A stretch of DNA of 64,000 nt from Pyropia haitanensis (GCA_008729055.1 SDUX01000004.1:1240001-1304000); one strand, 5' to 3'; counted from the first letter of the stretch, positions 10,600 through 22,089 are shown. Notes: a model not told the origin generated them from the letters alone. Made by a program: numbers and translations.

Positions 10600-12881
10600 T
10601 GTGCGGGGCACGCGCGCGCGTCCCACCCGTGGGAAGTGGGGGGGGTGGGGGGGGGGAGCAAGGTGGGCGACGGCGCGCGCGCAGATTCGGCGCGTCGCCG
10701 CCGCCACCGCCGCCGCTTCTGACACCCGCGGCCGGCCACTGGCGCCCGTGTTGACAGCCCGCCACGGCGAGCGCTGGTGGACGCCCCCCGGCCGGCGGCG
10801 CGTGAAGGGGGGGGGGTGGGGGGGGGGGGGTGGGGGGGGAAGGCAGCCCGGCCGCCGCGGGTGCGGGACGCATGGGCGCCCCGCCTCGGCGCCTGCCTTG
10901 GGTGCCCTCCGCCCCCCGCCACCCGCCGCCATTGACGGTGCCGCCCGCAACAACGCCAGCCGCGCACCGTCCCTGCGCTGGCGCGCCGCCCCAAACGCTG
11001 ACGTGGCGCGCGGGCGCGCCACCGCCGTGAGCGTGCCGCCCCGCAGACCTTGCTGGGGGGACACACCCGGCCGGCGGGGGGGGCGGGGGGGGGGGGGTGG
11101 CCAGGGGGGGAGGGGAAAAGGGGTGGGGGCGCCCCGCTGCGCCGCGGGTGCGCCCCACACCACCGCTACCGCCCGACGCCCACCAACCGACGGAGCGGCC
11201 TGCGCGCCTGCCTGCCCGCCCGCTCGGCGGGTCGGCCGGGAGCTCTCCCCACCACCGCCCCCCGCCCCCCCTCCCCCCCCCCCGCGTGCCCACACCCCCA
11301 CACAGCCGACCCGCCCCCACCAACGTTGCTGCCGGCACGTGCGCAGCGTGGCACTGTGGCCGCCGCCACGGTCCCGCTGCCAACCCACCCCCCCCCCCCC
11401 CCCCCCCCACCACGCCCGCCGTGCCGCCAGTGGCACCGTGGCCGCCTTGGAAACTTCAAGGCGCTGTCTGCGCGCCGGCAGCGGCGCGCGCGGCGGCCGC
11501 CCCGCGCGGGCGACGCTTTTGGTCGCGCCCGCGCGCGCTGGCGGGTGGGCAGTCAGGGGGGGGGGGTGGGGGGGGGGGGGGGGGAGGGGTTGGCGGTGGC
11601 CGCGCCGAGGAAAGGGGGGTGGTGGTGGGGCGTGCGGCCGCCGCGGCCGCCGCGTCGGCGCCGCCGCCAATGCCGCGGGGCCAGTCTGGGAGGGCAGCCG
11701 CGCCTCGCTGCCGGTCGGCGGCGGCGGTGGGCCTCACGCCGACGGGGGGGGGGGGGGGGGATCACCACCGGGCCGCTGCCGGCGCGTCAGTGGCGCCCCA
11801 CGTCACCCGCCCGCCGGTGGGTCCGAGCCACGCCGCCGGCGTGGCAGCGCCCGACAACGGACGTTGCGGGGGAGGAGGGGGGAGGGGGGGGGGGGGGGGG
11901 GGGGGAGTGCAAGGTGCGCCGTGGGGGGCGGCACGCGGACGAGCCGCGGCGGGGGTGGGGGAGACCCGCTCCCCGCCGCGGCCCCCCACCCCCTGCCGCC
12001 GCCAGCGTTGGCGGCGCCTGCTGGCTCCACCGCCGCGGCTCTCCGTGCGGGAGAGCGGGGGGGGGGGGGGGGGTGGCGCATCGTCGGGCGGCAGCAGGGG
12101 TCAGTCCGGTACTCTGCCCACGCGGCGGGGCGGGGCGTCTCGGGAGGGGGCGCCGTGTCTGCCGCTGCTACCCCTTCCGCCCTGACGACGCTGAAAGGGG
12201 GGGGAACGCGCGCGTCGCGCGGCCACCGCTCCTGCCGGGTGCGCGCCCCCCGAGGACGGTCTGGAGTGGGGCGCGGTTGGGGATGCGCGAGGTGAGCGGC
12301 GGGGGTCTGGGTGGGAAGGTGAGGGGGGGGTGGGTGGGGGGGGGGTGGGGGGGGGGGGGGGGGGGGGGGTCGGTGCCGCCGCCGCTCCATCCCGCCGGCT
12401 CCCGTCACCTCCCCTCTCTCTGCCACCGCCGCGGGGCGGCTGCGGACCCCACACGTGCGTCGCCGCCGCCGCCGCCGGTGTCCGCGGCGGCGACGGTGGC
12501 GTGCGCACGGCGGCGGCGGGCGTCGCGTGCGGCCGTCCCCCCCCCCCCCGCTGGCGGCGGTGGGGTTGGTCTCCCCCCTTTTTTTTTTTGGTCTCGCCGC
12601 GCCGCCGGCGCGGCGGCCACACCCAGCCGCTCGGGTCGGTCTCGGTGGCCACGGGTCGGGGAGGGGGCGCGCCGGCGCGGCCACCCCCCACCGCCACGCC
12701 CATCCCACGCGCGTGGGAGCAGGGGGGGGGGGGGACGCCCGCGGGGGGGGGGGAAGGGGGGGGGGACGCCGGCGGACACCGCTGCCAGCTGCCGCCGCGA
12801 CGCGCCCGCCGCCGTCGCCGCCCGCCCGCCCGCCCGCCGCCGCCGCCAGTCCCCGCCCGTCGCCGCGCGTCGCGCGCCGCC

Positions 12882-12927
<46 letters not shown>

Positions 12928-14060
12928 GGCCAGTGCCCGCACCGCCGGCCGCTGCCGTTGGTGGTGGTGGTGGTGGTGCTGCCGCCGCCGCCGCCGCCGC
13001 CGGGGGGGGGGGGTCGTCGTCGGCGGTGCGCTGCGCGTGCCGGAAACGGCGGACGTTGGGGGGATGGGGGGGGTGCCGCTGGGGGGTTGGGGGGGGGGGA
13101 GGGGGGGGGGGGGGGGGGTCCGCCGTGCAACGGCGCGGTGCACGCCGGCCACGCCGGCGGTGCCACCCGTGGGCGGAGAGACCCTCACGGGCGCGGGGCG
13201 GTCCCCCCCCCCCCCCCCCCCCTCTCCCCCCCCCCCCCCCCCACCCTCGGCGCCCCCCCACCGCTCGCGCGGCAGCCAGTGTGTGCGCGCGGGTGGAAAA
13301 AAAAGTCACCGCCAGCAGCAAGGAGGGGTGGTGGTCGGCCAGCGCCGCGACGGCGGGGCGGCCGGCCCGCCGGTCGGTCGGTCGGTCGGTCGGTCGGTCG
13401 GCCGCGGCGCCGTGGCGGCGGCGGGCCACACCCCGCGGCCGCCGCGCGCGCGGCGGGCGGCCGTCCCCACACACACACCCACCGCTCGCTCGGCGGTGGT
13501 GGCTGGCGGGGGGTGGGGGATGGCCGGCCGCTGGGCGGCGGCGTTTTGGCGGCGTCGGGTCCCCCGCGGTGGCCGCCTGCCGCGCCGCGGGGGGGGGGGT
13601 GCTGGTGGTGGTGGTGGTGGTGGTGGGCGGCTGCGCCGCCGCGGTGGTGCCGAGGTGGGGCGGTCGGCGTGCCCCCGGGGGGGGGGGGGGGAGGGGGGGG
13701 GGGGGGTGCCGCGGGGGGGTGCGGCGGCCGCCGCCCGCTGGCGGCCGCCCGTCTCGCCGCGGCGGAGGTGCGCGTGGCCGCCGTGGGTCCGCCCGCTCCC
13801 CGGCGGCTGCCGCCACCCACGCTGTGCGCCGCGGCCGCGGGCGCGGCTGACGGCTGCCGCGCCGCGCGGGTGCCGTGGGGGGAGAGGGGGGGGGGGGGGT
13901 GGGTGGGGGGGGGGGGGGGGACGCCCACGCGGCCGCCCCGCCGCCGCTTCTTGAGCAGACCCCGCCGCGCCGTGGTCGCCGGTCGCCGCCGGTTCTGCAA
14001 GCCGCGCCGCCCCCCCCCCGCGCCGTGCCTCTTTAGCCGCCGCGACCCGCCCGGCGACGC
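10600..14060. other. G-run-dense low-complexity region
   Basis: About 3.5 kb in which runs of 8-20 G on the plus strand recur every 50-150 bases, with some equally long C runs (for example 11391-11408 and 13203-13220). Prominent G tracts lie at about 11558-11584, 11746-11760, 11882-11905, 12320-12370 and 13880-13920. A CGGT tetranucleotide microsatellite sits at about 13371-13400 and CCG-triplet runs at 12830-12930. Frames are open simply because AT-containing stop codons are rare, and I see no conserved protein. Confidence 0.65.
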
Positions 14061-14360
14061 TGGTGGCGCGCACGGGCGTGGTGGGTGGGCGTGCCACCAG
14101 TGCGAGCGGCGGTTGCGCGCTCCCCGGTGGCCTCTCCCCTTCCCGTCTCTCTCCCCCACTCCTCCTCCATCCCCCTGACGGCGGTCATTACCTCCTCCCC
14201 CCCCCCTTTTCCCTCTGGTAGCGTCCATCTCCTCTCCCCCTCGTTCCCCTCTGGTGCCCTTTCCGCAAGGGCGCCACACCCCCTCTGTTTTTTCTTTTTC
14301 TTTCCGATACTTGTTGTTGACCCTGCGTGGTACGGGCGGCGCCCTCCCCGCGACCCGACC

Positions 14361-17300
14361 ATGGACTGGGTCGGCCGCGTGCCGCCGCCGCCGCGTCGGC
14401 GGGCGGCGGCGGTGGTGGTCAAGGCTGCCGCCGCGGCGGCGGTGGTGGTCGCCGCGTCCGCGGCGGCCGCCCACGCGGCGGTCGTCGTGTCGCCGCCATC
14501 GTGGGCGACGGCGGGCTCCCGCTGGCTGGCGCGGCTCGGCGGTGGTGGCGGCAGCGGCAGCAGCGCCGCCGCCGCCGCCGGCGCGTCCGAGTCGCTCGTC
14601 GCGGCCGCGTCGGTGGTGGGCCTGCCGCTCGCGGCACGGGATATGACGGCCGTGTCGGCGGCGGGCGGGCTGGCGGTGTCGGTGCGGCCCAAGTGTGCGT
14701 GTGCGGCGCCCGAGACGGTCGGTGATGCGCTCGCCGGCGGCCCCATCTACCGGCTCAAGGTGACGGGCAAGGTGACGGTCAGCGACGGCGGCGGGTACAG
14801 CGACTACTTCAACGCGGACGTCTATTACGGGTACAATGGCGGGTGCGGGCGGTCGCGGCTGGTCATCAAGACCCCCTCCCAGTCGGCCGACTGTGCGCTG
14901 TCGCCGGCGCTCACGCCCGGCACCGAGTACGTGCTGCAGGCACGTACGACGGGCGGCTCGTCGCCGCTGCCGGGTGTGGAGGCGGGCGTGCCCATCGTGA
15001 CGGCCATCTCGTGCGGGTACGTCAAGCCCGCGGGCAGCCTGGACGTGTACGAAAAGTCGGCGCTGGCCAAGGTGTCGTGCGACGGCAAGGGCGGCGGCTA
15101 CTCGGTTATCGAGCCGGTCAGCGGCGGCGGCAAGTGTGGGTGGAAGGTGTCCCCGTCGCCGTGCGTCGACGGCTACACGTGCACGAGCGAGGAGGAGGGC
15201 CGCTGCCAGCGGACGGTCGGCCCCGCCGGCAAGTGCTTCCCCGACGCGGGCGTCGTGTGTGCCGAGGTGGACGGCGCGGTGTTTTCGTGCGTCAACGAGC
15301 GGTGCGAGCGGCGGGTCGGGCCCAACAGCGCGTGCAACCCCGACGGCGGCGTCGTGTGCGCGTCGGCAGAGGGCCAGTCGCTGGCGTGCAACGGCGGGTT
15401 TTGTGTCGAGCCGGTCCAGCCGGGCGGCGCGTGCGACCCGGACAAGGGCAAGGTGTGCTCGTGGGCGTTTGGGATGGAGTACAAGTGCAACGCGGGCCGG
15501 TGCGAGCGCTTTGTCGGGCCCGCTGCCAAGTGCTTCCCCGACGCGGGCGTCATGTGTGCCGAGGTGGACGGCGCGGTGTTCACGTGCACCAACGAGCGGT
15601 GCGAGCGCAAGGTCGGGCCCAACAGCGCGTGCAACCCCGACGGCGGCGTCGTGTGCGCTTCGCCGGAAGGGCAGTCGCTGGCGTGCAACGGCGGGTTCTG
15701 TGTCGAGCCGGTCCAGCCTGGCGGCGCGTGCGACCCCGATACGGGCAAGGTGTGCTCGTGGGCGTTTGGGCACGAGTACAAGTGCAACGCAGGCCGGTGC
15801 GAGCGCTTTGTCGGTCCCGCGGCCAAGTGCTACCCGAGCGTGGGTGTCATGTGTGCCGAGGTTGATGGCGCCAAGTTCACGTGCACCAACGAGCGGTGCG
15901 AGCGCAAGGTCGGGCCCAACAGCGCGTGCAACCCCGACGGCGGCGTCGTGTGCGCTTCGCCGGAAGGGCAGTCGCTGGCGTGCAATGGCGGGTTCTGTGT
16001 CGAGCCGGTCCAGCCTGGCGGCGCGTGCGACCCGGACAAGGGCAAGGTTTGCTCGTGGGCGTTTGGGATGGAGTACAAGTGCAACGCGGGCCGGTGCGAG
16101 CGCTTTGTCGGGCCTGCGGCCAAGTGCTTCCCCGACGCGGGCGTTATGTGTGCCGAGGTGGACGGCGCGGTGTTCACGTGCACCAACGAGCGGTGCGAGC
16201 GCAAGGTCGGGCCCAACAGCGCGTGCAACCCCGACGGCGGCGTCGTGTGCGCTTCGCCGGAAGGGCAGTCGCTGGCGTGCAATGGCGGGTTCTGTGTCGA
16301 GCCGATCCAGCCTGGCGGCGCGTGCGACCCCGATACGGGCAAGGTGTGCTCGTGGGCGTTTGGGCACGAGTACAAGTGCAACGCAGGCCGGTGCGAGCGC
16401 TTTGTCGGTCCCGCGGCCAAGTGCTACCCGAGCGTGGGTGTCATGTGTGCCGAGGTTGATGGCGCCAAGTTCACGTGCACCAACGAGCGGTGCGAGCGCA
16501 AGGTCGGGCCCAACAGCGCGTGCAACCCCGACGGCGGGATTGTATGCGCGTCGGCAGAGGGCCAGTCGCTGGCGTGCAACGGCGGGTTCTGTGTCGAGCC
16601 GATCCAGCCTGGCGGCGCGTGCGACCCCGAGACCGGCAAGGTGTGCTCGTGGGCGTTTGGGATGGAGTACAAGTGCAACGCGGGCCGGTGCGAGCGCTTT
16701 GTCGGGCCCGCTGCCAAGTGCTACCCTGGGGTGGGCGTCATGTGCGGCGAGTCGGACGGTCATGCCTTCCAGTGCAACAACGAGCGGTGCGAGCGCAACG
16801 TCGGCCCGAACATGAAGTGCAACACGGACGGCGGTGTCATGTGCCACTCCCCTGACGGCGTCCCCCTCAAGTGCACGGGCGGGTACTGTGTCGAGCAGAT
16901 CCAGCCGGGCGGCGCGTGTGACCCCGACACTGGGCGCCAGTGTATCTGGGCGTACGGGCACGAGTACAAGTGCAACTCTGGGCGGTGCGAGCGCTTTGTC
17001 GGGCCCGCTGCCAAGTGCTACCCGGGCGTGGGTGTTATGTGCGGCGAGTCGGACGGCCACAAGTTCGAGTGCAACAACGAGCGGTGCGAGCGCAACGTCG
17101 GCCCGAACATGAAGTGCAACACGGACGGCGGTGTCATGTGTCACTCCCCTGACGGCGTCGCCCTCAAGTGTACGGGCGGGTACTGTGTCGAGCAGATCCA
17201 GCCGGGTGGCTCGTGCGACCCCGATGCCGGCCGCCAGTGTGTCTGGGCGTACGGGCATGAGTATAAGTGCAACTTTGGGCGGTGCGAGCGCTTTGTCGGG

Positions 17301-18980
17301 CCCGCTGCCAAGTGCTACCCGGGCGTGGGTGTTATGTGCGGCGAGTCGGACGGCCACAAGTTCGAGTGCCACAACGAGCGGTGCCAGCGCTACGTCGGCC
17401 CCAACCAGCAGTGCAACACGGACGGTGGTGTCATGTGCGCGTCGCCAGAGGGCGTCAAGCTGCGCTGCACGGGCGGCTATTGCATCGAGCAGGTGCCGCC
17501 CGGTGGCCAGTGCGCCCCGGACAAGGGCAAGATTTGTGTATGGGCGCACGGGTTCGAGTACAAGTGCGCGTCTGGGCGGTGCGAGCGCGAGGTCGCCCCC
17601 GCTTCCTCGTGCAACCCCGACGAGGGCGTCGTGTGCGCCAAGGCGTACGGCATGCCGTACTCGTGCGACAATGGGCGGTGCGAGCGCAAGGTCGGCCCCG
17701 CGCAGGAGTGCTACCCGAACGACGGCATTGTGTGTGGCGAGTCGTACGGCAACAAGTTTTCGTGCAACAACAACCGGTGCGAGCGGTTTGTGGAGCCCGG
17801 TGCCAAGTGCGACACGGCTGGGGGCGTCATGTGTGCCGAGGCGTATGGCCACAAGTACGACTGCATGAGCGGCATCTGCTCGCGCGAGGTCGGTCCCGCC
17901 GCCAAGTGCTACCCGTCTGTCGGCGTCATCTGCGCCAAGGCGTACGGCATGCCGTACTCGTGCGACAATGGGCGGTGCGAGCGCAAGGTCGGCCCCGCGC
18001 AGGAGTGCTACCCGAACGACGGCATTGTGTGTGGCGAGTCGTACGGCAACAAGTTTTCGTGCAACAACAACCGGTGCGAGCGGTTTGTGGAGCCCGGTGC
18101 CAAGTGCGACACGGCTGGGGGCGTCATGTGTGCCGAGGCGTATGGCAACAAGTACGACTGCCTCAGCGGCACGTGCGCCCGCCAGGTGCAGCCGACGGAG
18201 AAGTGCTACCCGAACGCGGGTGTCATTTGCGCGTCGCCATATGGGCAGGTGTTTTCGTGCCTGGACGGGACGTGCCAGCGGGAGGTGGGTACGGGCGCCG
18301 AGTGCTACCCGGGCGCGGGCATCATCTGTGGCGGCTGGGGCAAGTGCAACGAGGGGCGCTGCGAGGTAACCGCCCAGGCGGGCTCCCCGTGCGACTTGGA
18401 TGGCGGCCTGATCTGCGGCGCGGCCCCTATGGGCTGCTTTGATGGCGCGGCCAAGGTCAAGAAGGGTACGTGCAAGCGGCTGGTCCAGGCCGGCCAGCGG
18501 ACGTGGGGCGAGCCGATTGACGTGTGCGAGCCGCCGGCCGTGGACATGGGCGGCTGGTGCACGGTGGCCAAGGCCAAGGCGCCAGCGCCCGCCCCGTCGC
18601 CGGCGGCCGAGCCGGCCGACATGCCGGCGCCCACGCCCGCCGCCGCCGCCGCCAGTGCGGCTTCCCCGACGCCGGCCGCGGCCGCCGCCGACGCGGCGCC
18701 CGATGCAGCCGACGCGGCGGCCGACGCCGACACGGCTACGGCCGACGATGCTGACGCGGCAGCGGACGCCGATGCGGCGGCAGACGCCGATGCGGCGGCG
18801 GACGCGGACGCGGCCGCCGCCGACGAAGCGGCTGCGCCCGCCGCCGACGACGCGGCCGACGACGCGGCCGCCGGCGAGGAGGCGGCGCCCGCGTCGGCCG
18901 CGTTTGGCCTCTCCCGGCTGGCACGCGCACTCCGCGGCGTCGCCGCCAGCGGCCGGCAAGACGCGGCCCGGGAGCCGTGA
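14361..18980 (+). CDS. Secreted NTR/TIMP-like protein with 31 four-Cys repeats and acidic Ala/Asp tail
   Basis: A 1539-residue protein. The ATG at 14361 is preferred because it gives a short basic N-region and a hydrophobic Ala/Val segment ending in AHA, a plausible signal peptide. Residues about 115-260 begin KCACAAPETV and contain TPSQSADC, GTEYVLQA and VTAISCGYV. This order resembles an NTR/TIMP domain (C-x-C start, TPxxSAxC, TEYL, ISC) and is a tentative call. Residues 292-1314 are 31 uninterrupted units of exactly 33 residues, C-x7-C-x9-C-x4-C-x9, typically with GV.CA in the first half and a RCER-VGP link. Two shorter variant units follow. The tail (about 1410-1510) is Ala/Asp-rich with DAAADADAA repeats. 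Units follow a three-unit (99-residue) super-period. An extracellular structural role is inferred from the signal and the disulfide-type repeats. No intron or frameshift is needed. Confidence 0.85.
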   Translation: MDWVGRVPPPPRRRAAAVVVKAAAAAAVVVAASAAAAHAAVVVSPPSWATAGSRWLARLGGGGGSGSSAAAAAGASESLVAAASVVGLPLAARDMTAVSAAGGLAVSVRPKCACAAPETVGDALAGGPIYRLKVTGKVTVSDGGGYSDYFNADVYYGYNGGCGRSRLVIKTPSQSADCALSPALTPGTEYVLQARTTGGSSPLPGVEAGVPIVTAISCGYVKPAGSLDVYEKSALAKVSCDGKGGGYSVIEPVSGGGKCGWKVSPSPCVDGYTCTSEEEGRCQRTVGPAGKCFPDAGVVCAEVDGAVFSCVNERCERRVGPNSACNPDGGVVCASAEGQSLACNGGFCVEPVQPGGACDPDKGKVCSWAFGMEYKCNAGRCERFVGPAAKCFPDAGVMCAEVDGAVFTCTNERCERKVGPNSACNPDGGVVCASPEGQSLACNGGFCVEPVQPGGACDPDTGKVCSWAFGHEYKCNAGRCERFVGPAAKCYPSVGVMCAEVDGAKFTCTNERCERKVGPNSACNPDGGVVCASPEGQSLACNGGFCVEPVQPGGACDPDKGKVCSWAFGMEYKCNAGRCERFVGPAAKCFPDAGVMCAEVDGAVFTCTNERCERKVGPNSACNPDGGVVCASPEGQSLACNGGFCVEPIQPGGACDPDTGKVCSWAFGHEYKCNAGRCERFVGPAAKCYPSVGVMCAEVDGAKFTCTNERCERKVGPNSACNPDGGIVCASAEGQSLACNGGFCVEPIQPGGACDPETGKVCSWAFGMEYKCNAGRCERFVGPAAKCYPGVGVMCGESDGHAFQCNNERCERNVGPNMKCNTDGGVMCHSPDGVPLKCTGGYCVEQIQPGGACDPDTGRQCIWAYGHEYKCNSGRCERFVGPAAKCYPGVGVMCGESDGHKFECNNERCERNVGPNMKCNTDGGVMCHSPDGVALKCTGGYCVEQIQPGGSCDPDAGRQCVWAYGHEYKCNFGRCERFVGPAAKCYPGVGVMCGESDGHKFECHNERCQRYVGPNQQCNTDGGVMCASPEGVKLRCTGGYCIEQVPPGGQCAPDKGKICVWAHGFEYKCASGRCEREVAPASSCNPDEGVVCAKAYGMPYSCDNGRCERKVGPAQECYPNDGIVCGESYGNKFSCNNNRCERFVEPGAKCDTAGGVMCAEAYGHKYDCMSGICSREVGPAAKCYPSVGVICAKAYGMPYSCDNGRCERKVGPAQECYPNDGIVCGESYGNKFSCNNNRCERFVEPGAKCDTAGGVMCAEAYGNKYDCLSGTCARQVQPTEKCYPNAGVICASPYGQVFSCLDGTCQREVGTGAECYPGAGIICGGWGKCNEGRCEVTAQAGSPCDLDGGLICGAAPMGCFDGAAKVKKGTCKRLVQAGQRTWGEPIDVCEPPAVDMGGWCTVAKAKAPAPAPSPAAEPADMPAPTPAAAAASAASPTPAAAAADAAPDAADAAADADTATADDADAAADADAAADADAAADADAAAADEAAAPAADDAADDAAAGEEAAPASAAFGLSRLARALRGVAASGRQDAAREP
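15234..18302 (+). repeat. 31 tandem 99-bp units inside the Cys-repeat gene
   Basis: The array is exactly 31 x 99 bp with no indel. Higher-order copies are visible at the DNA level. The six-unit block from about 15530 recurs with a 594-bp period at about 16124, nearly identical. A block of about 225 nt beginning at 17635 recurs identically 297 bp later at 17932. Such nested periods indicate recent expansion by unequal exchange in multiples of three units. Confidence 0.9.
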
Positions 18981-19751
18981 GCGGCCCCTGTCGCCGCGGA
19001 CCTGTCTTGGGGCGCCCCCGTGCGGGGGGGGGGGAGGGCGGGGGCGGGGGCGGGGTACACCTGTACTCTTCCTACCCCCCCCTTCCCCTCCAACCCCTCT
19101 CCCCCGTCGCCTAGCTGCAATCTGACGCACGCGCCGCGGGGGCGCCGCCACCCTCCCTCGAGTCAAGGCCGCGGGCGTTGGCCCGCTGGGGGCGCGGTGG
19201 CGGGCGGGGGGCCGACGCGGGCGGCGCGCGCCCCTTGCCACCCGCCCCCCTTTCCTTTTGGCTGCGTTGTCGTTTCCCTTTGGGTGCTCTGCCACGTGGG
19301 GTTGGCGCCGGGCGGCCCGCCACGGCGTTTCGCAACCGTTCTGAAATATTATTAAAAAGGGCTCTATTCAACTGGCGCGGGTTAACTGTACACTTGAGCC
19401 CGGGATCTCTCGCGTGGCTGTCACTGCGCAAGCGCTCGGGCGGGGGGATTGGAGCAACCAAACACCTGAACAAAAAGTAGAGCGCGGCCCGCTCCCAGTT
19501 GGTTTGACGGCCGCTCGTCTCTTGGAGGATCACGCCCGCCGTCGTCGCTCGCTCATCGTCGACGGCGCGCCGAGACTCTGACCGACGCAGGACCTCGTCA
19601 ATGCCCGAGGCGTGCTGCCAACGCGCTCCCGCCCCCCCCCCCCCCTCCGCGGCGTGCCGCACGTCGGCCGCCCACACCCCCCGCCCCTACCCCCACCCCA
19701 TCTGTTGCCAGCCAACCCCACCCCCCCCCACCCCCTACCCCTTGCCCGACC
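18981..19751. other. Intergenic between Cys-repeat gene and MRM1-like gene
   Basis: A 771-bp spacer between two plus-strand genes. It contains a GC-rich first half, a short AT-richer patch around 19345-19400 and a polypyrimidine-rich stretch (19620-19745) directly before the next ATG. I see no RNA gene. Confidence 0.5.
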
Positions 19752-20622
19752 ATGGCCCGTGCCCTCCTCATGGCCTTTGTGGCGCTCCCCCCCCTCCCCC
19801 TCGGCGCCGCCACCGCCGCCAGCACCGCCACCACCACCACCACCGCCGCCGCGGCGGGCCTGCGGCGGCTCGCGTCAGCGGCGACCGCGTTTGGCGGCCG
19901 CCCCGCCGGCCCGCCGGCGGCGGCCGCCGCCGCCGCCGCCCGCGCCGACCGCCGCGGCCGGGGCGCGGCCACGGGCGGCCGCGGCGGCGACGGCGGCGGT
20001 CGGCGGCCAGCGCCCGCCATTGCCCGTGCGGACGAGGATGACCAGTGGTGGCCACAAGGGGGAGCGGCTGCCGGGCAGAGGGGGGGGGGGACGGCGTCCG
20101 CGCCGGCGGCGGCGGCGGCGGTGGGGGTGGCCGCGGCGGCGGTGGCCTCGGTGGCTACCGCAGCGCGGGGGCGGGGGAGAAGCGGGGCGGCTACCGCAGC
20201 CCCGCAGCGGGTGGCGGCGGGGGTGGGGGGGGTGGTGGCTACCGCAGTGCCGCCGCCGGCGGTGGTGGCCGCGGCGGCGGCGGCGGCGGCGGCGGCTACC
20301 GCGGTGCGGGCGTGGACGGCGGCGGCGGTGGCGGCGGCGGTGGCGGCTACCGCAGTGCGAGCGTGGACGGTGGTGGTGGCGGTGGCGGTGGCGGCCGCTG
20401 GGAAGACGCCCCGCGCGACGGCCGCGGCGCCCGGGCGGGCGGCGTCCCGCGCCGGGGGGCGGCGCCGGCGTATGGCAGCGACAAAGGCGGCGGCGGCGGC
20501 GGCGGCGGCGGCTGGGAGGAGCCCCCGCGGGACGGCCGGGAGCGGCGCTTCCCGCCCGGCGCCGGCCGGTCCGCCGCCGGGCGCCCCCCCCCCCCCCCTT
20601 TTTTGACGGCACCACCGACACG

Positions 20623-20664
<42 letters not shown>

Positions 20665-20774
20665 TGGGAGGAGCCCCCGCGGGACGGCCGGGAGCGGCGT
20701 TTCCCGCCCGGCGCCGGCCGGTCCGCCGCCGGGCGCCCCCCCTCCCCCCCTTTTTCGACGGCACCACCGACACG

Positions 20775-20816
<42 letters not shown>

Positions 20817-21262
20817 TGGGAGGAGCCCCCGCGGGACGGCCGGGAGCGGCGCTTCCCGCCCGGCGCCGGCCGGTCCGCCGCCGGGCGCCCCCCCTCCCCC
20901 CCCTTTTTCGACGGCACCACCGACACGGGTGGCGGCGGCGGCGGCGGCGGCTGGGCGGCCGGCCGGCGCGGCGGCGCGTGGGAGGACGCGCCGCGGGACG
21001 GGCGGGAGCGGCGGGGCGGCCCCGACGGGCGGCCGGGGCGCGGGGAGGGGGGGCGCGGCCGGGCGCGCGCGACGCGCGGGCGGACTGGCGGCGCGCGCCG
21101 CGTGACGGGTGGGCCGACGCGCCACGCGACGGGCGCGGGTCGCCGGGCGGGGGTGCCGCCGGCCTGGGCGGCTATGCTGACGAGTGGCGCGGCGGGGGGG
21201 GTGCGGCGGCGGCCGCCGCGCGTGGCGGCCGCGGCGGCTGGGGGCGTGGCGCGGCGGCGGCG

Positions 21263-21301
<39 letters not shown>

Positions 21302-22089
21302 CGCGGCCGTGGCGCGGCGGCGGACGAGACCGTGTCGGAGCTGACAGAGCTGCAAGCGACGCTCGCGTCGGGGGATGACCTGCTGTACGGCACCGCGCCG
21401 GTGCTCGCCGCGCTGCGCGCCGGCCGGCGGTCCCGCTTTGAGGTGCTCTACGTGCGTGGGGAGGAGGGCGGCGGTGGCGGCGGCGGCGGCGGTGGTGGCG
21501 CCGCCGCGGCGGGCGCGCCGCCGCGCAAGGCGGCGGGCGCCGCGGCGGGCCGCGAGATCCGCCGCCTCGCGCGGGTGCGGCAGGTGCCGGTGCGGGCGGT
21601 GGCCAAGGGGGACCTCAACGTGCTGTGTGGGAGCCGCCCGCACCAGGGGTACGTGCTGCAGGCGGCGCCGCTCGAGTGGGTGCCCATCCGGTCGCTGCCG
21701 CCACTGACCGGCCGGTGGGCGCCGCCGCCGGCGGGGGATGCCGCGTCGGCCGCCGCGGGGGTGGCCACCGCCGCGGCCGACGCGGGCGCCGCTACCAACG
21801 CGGAGGCGTCTGCCGCCACGGTGGCGCCGGCGGCCGCGGCTGATCCGGCGGGTGCGGCGGGCGGCGGTGGCGGCGGCGGCGGCGTCGGTGGCGCGCCCAG
21901 TGCCGACGAGCTGGCGGCGGCGGACGCGGCCGTGGCGGCTGCCGCCGACACTGTCGCCACTGCCGACGCCGCTGCTGCCGGCGCGGACGCGGTGGACGGC
22001 ACGACCGAGGTGGTCCATGGCGGCGACGCTGTCGACAGGGACGACGCCGCCGCGGCCGATCGAGACGACACCGGCGCCAGCGACAGTGA

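Noticed and set aside
12580..12592. C and T runs with open frames on both strands around 12.5-12.7 kb as a possible gene
   Set aside because: No motif, no consistent frame, and the neighbouring homopolymers dominate the translation.
11050..14178. Plus-strand open frame of over 1000 codons through the G-run region
   Set aside because: Composition only: Gly, Arg and Pro from G/C runs, with no conserved segment, and every other frame is equally open.
15234..18302. Regular tandem array considered as CRISPR or satellite
   Set aside because: The 99-bp period is in frame, encodes a strict cysteine pattern and lies inside a single long coding region; there are no spacers.
13185..19295. A 2036-codon open frame on the minus strand antisense to the Cys-repeat gene
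   Set aside because: It mirrors the repeats of the plus-strand gene (VARAARLDRLDTEPA-type repeats are its antisense), has no domain of its own, and is open because GC-rich third positions remove stops on the opposite strand.
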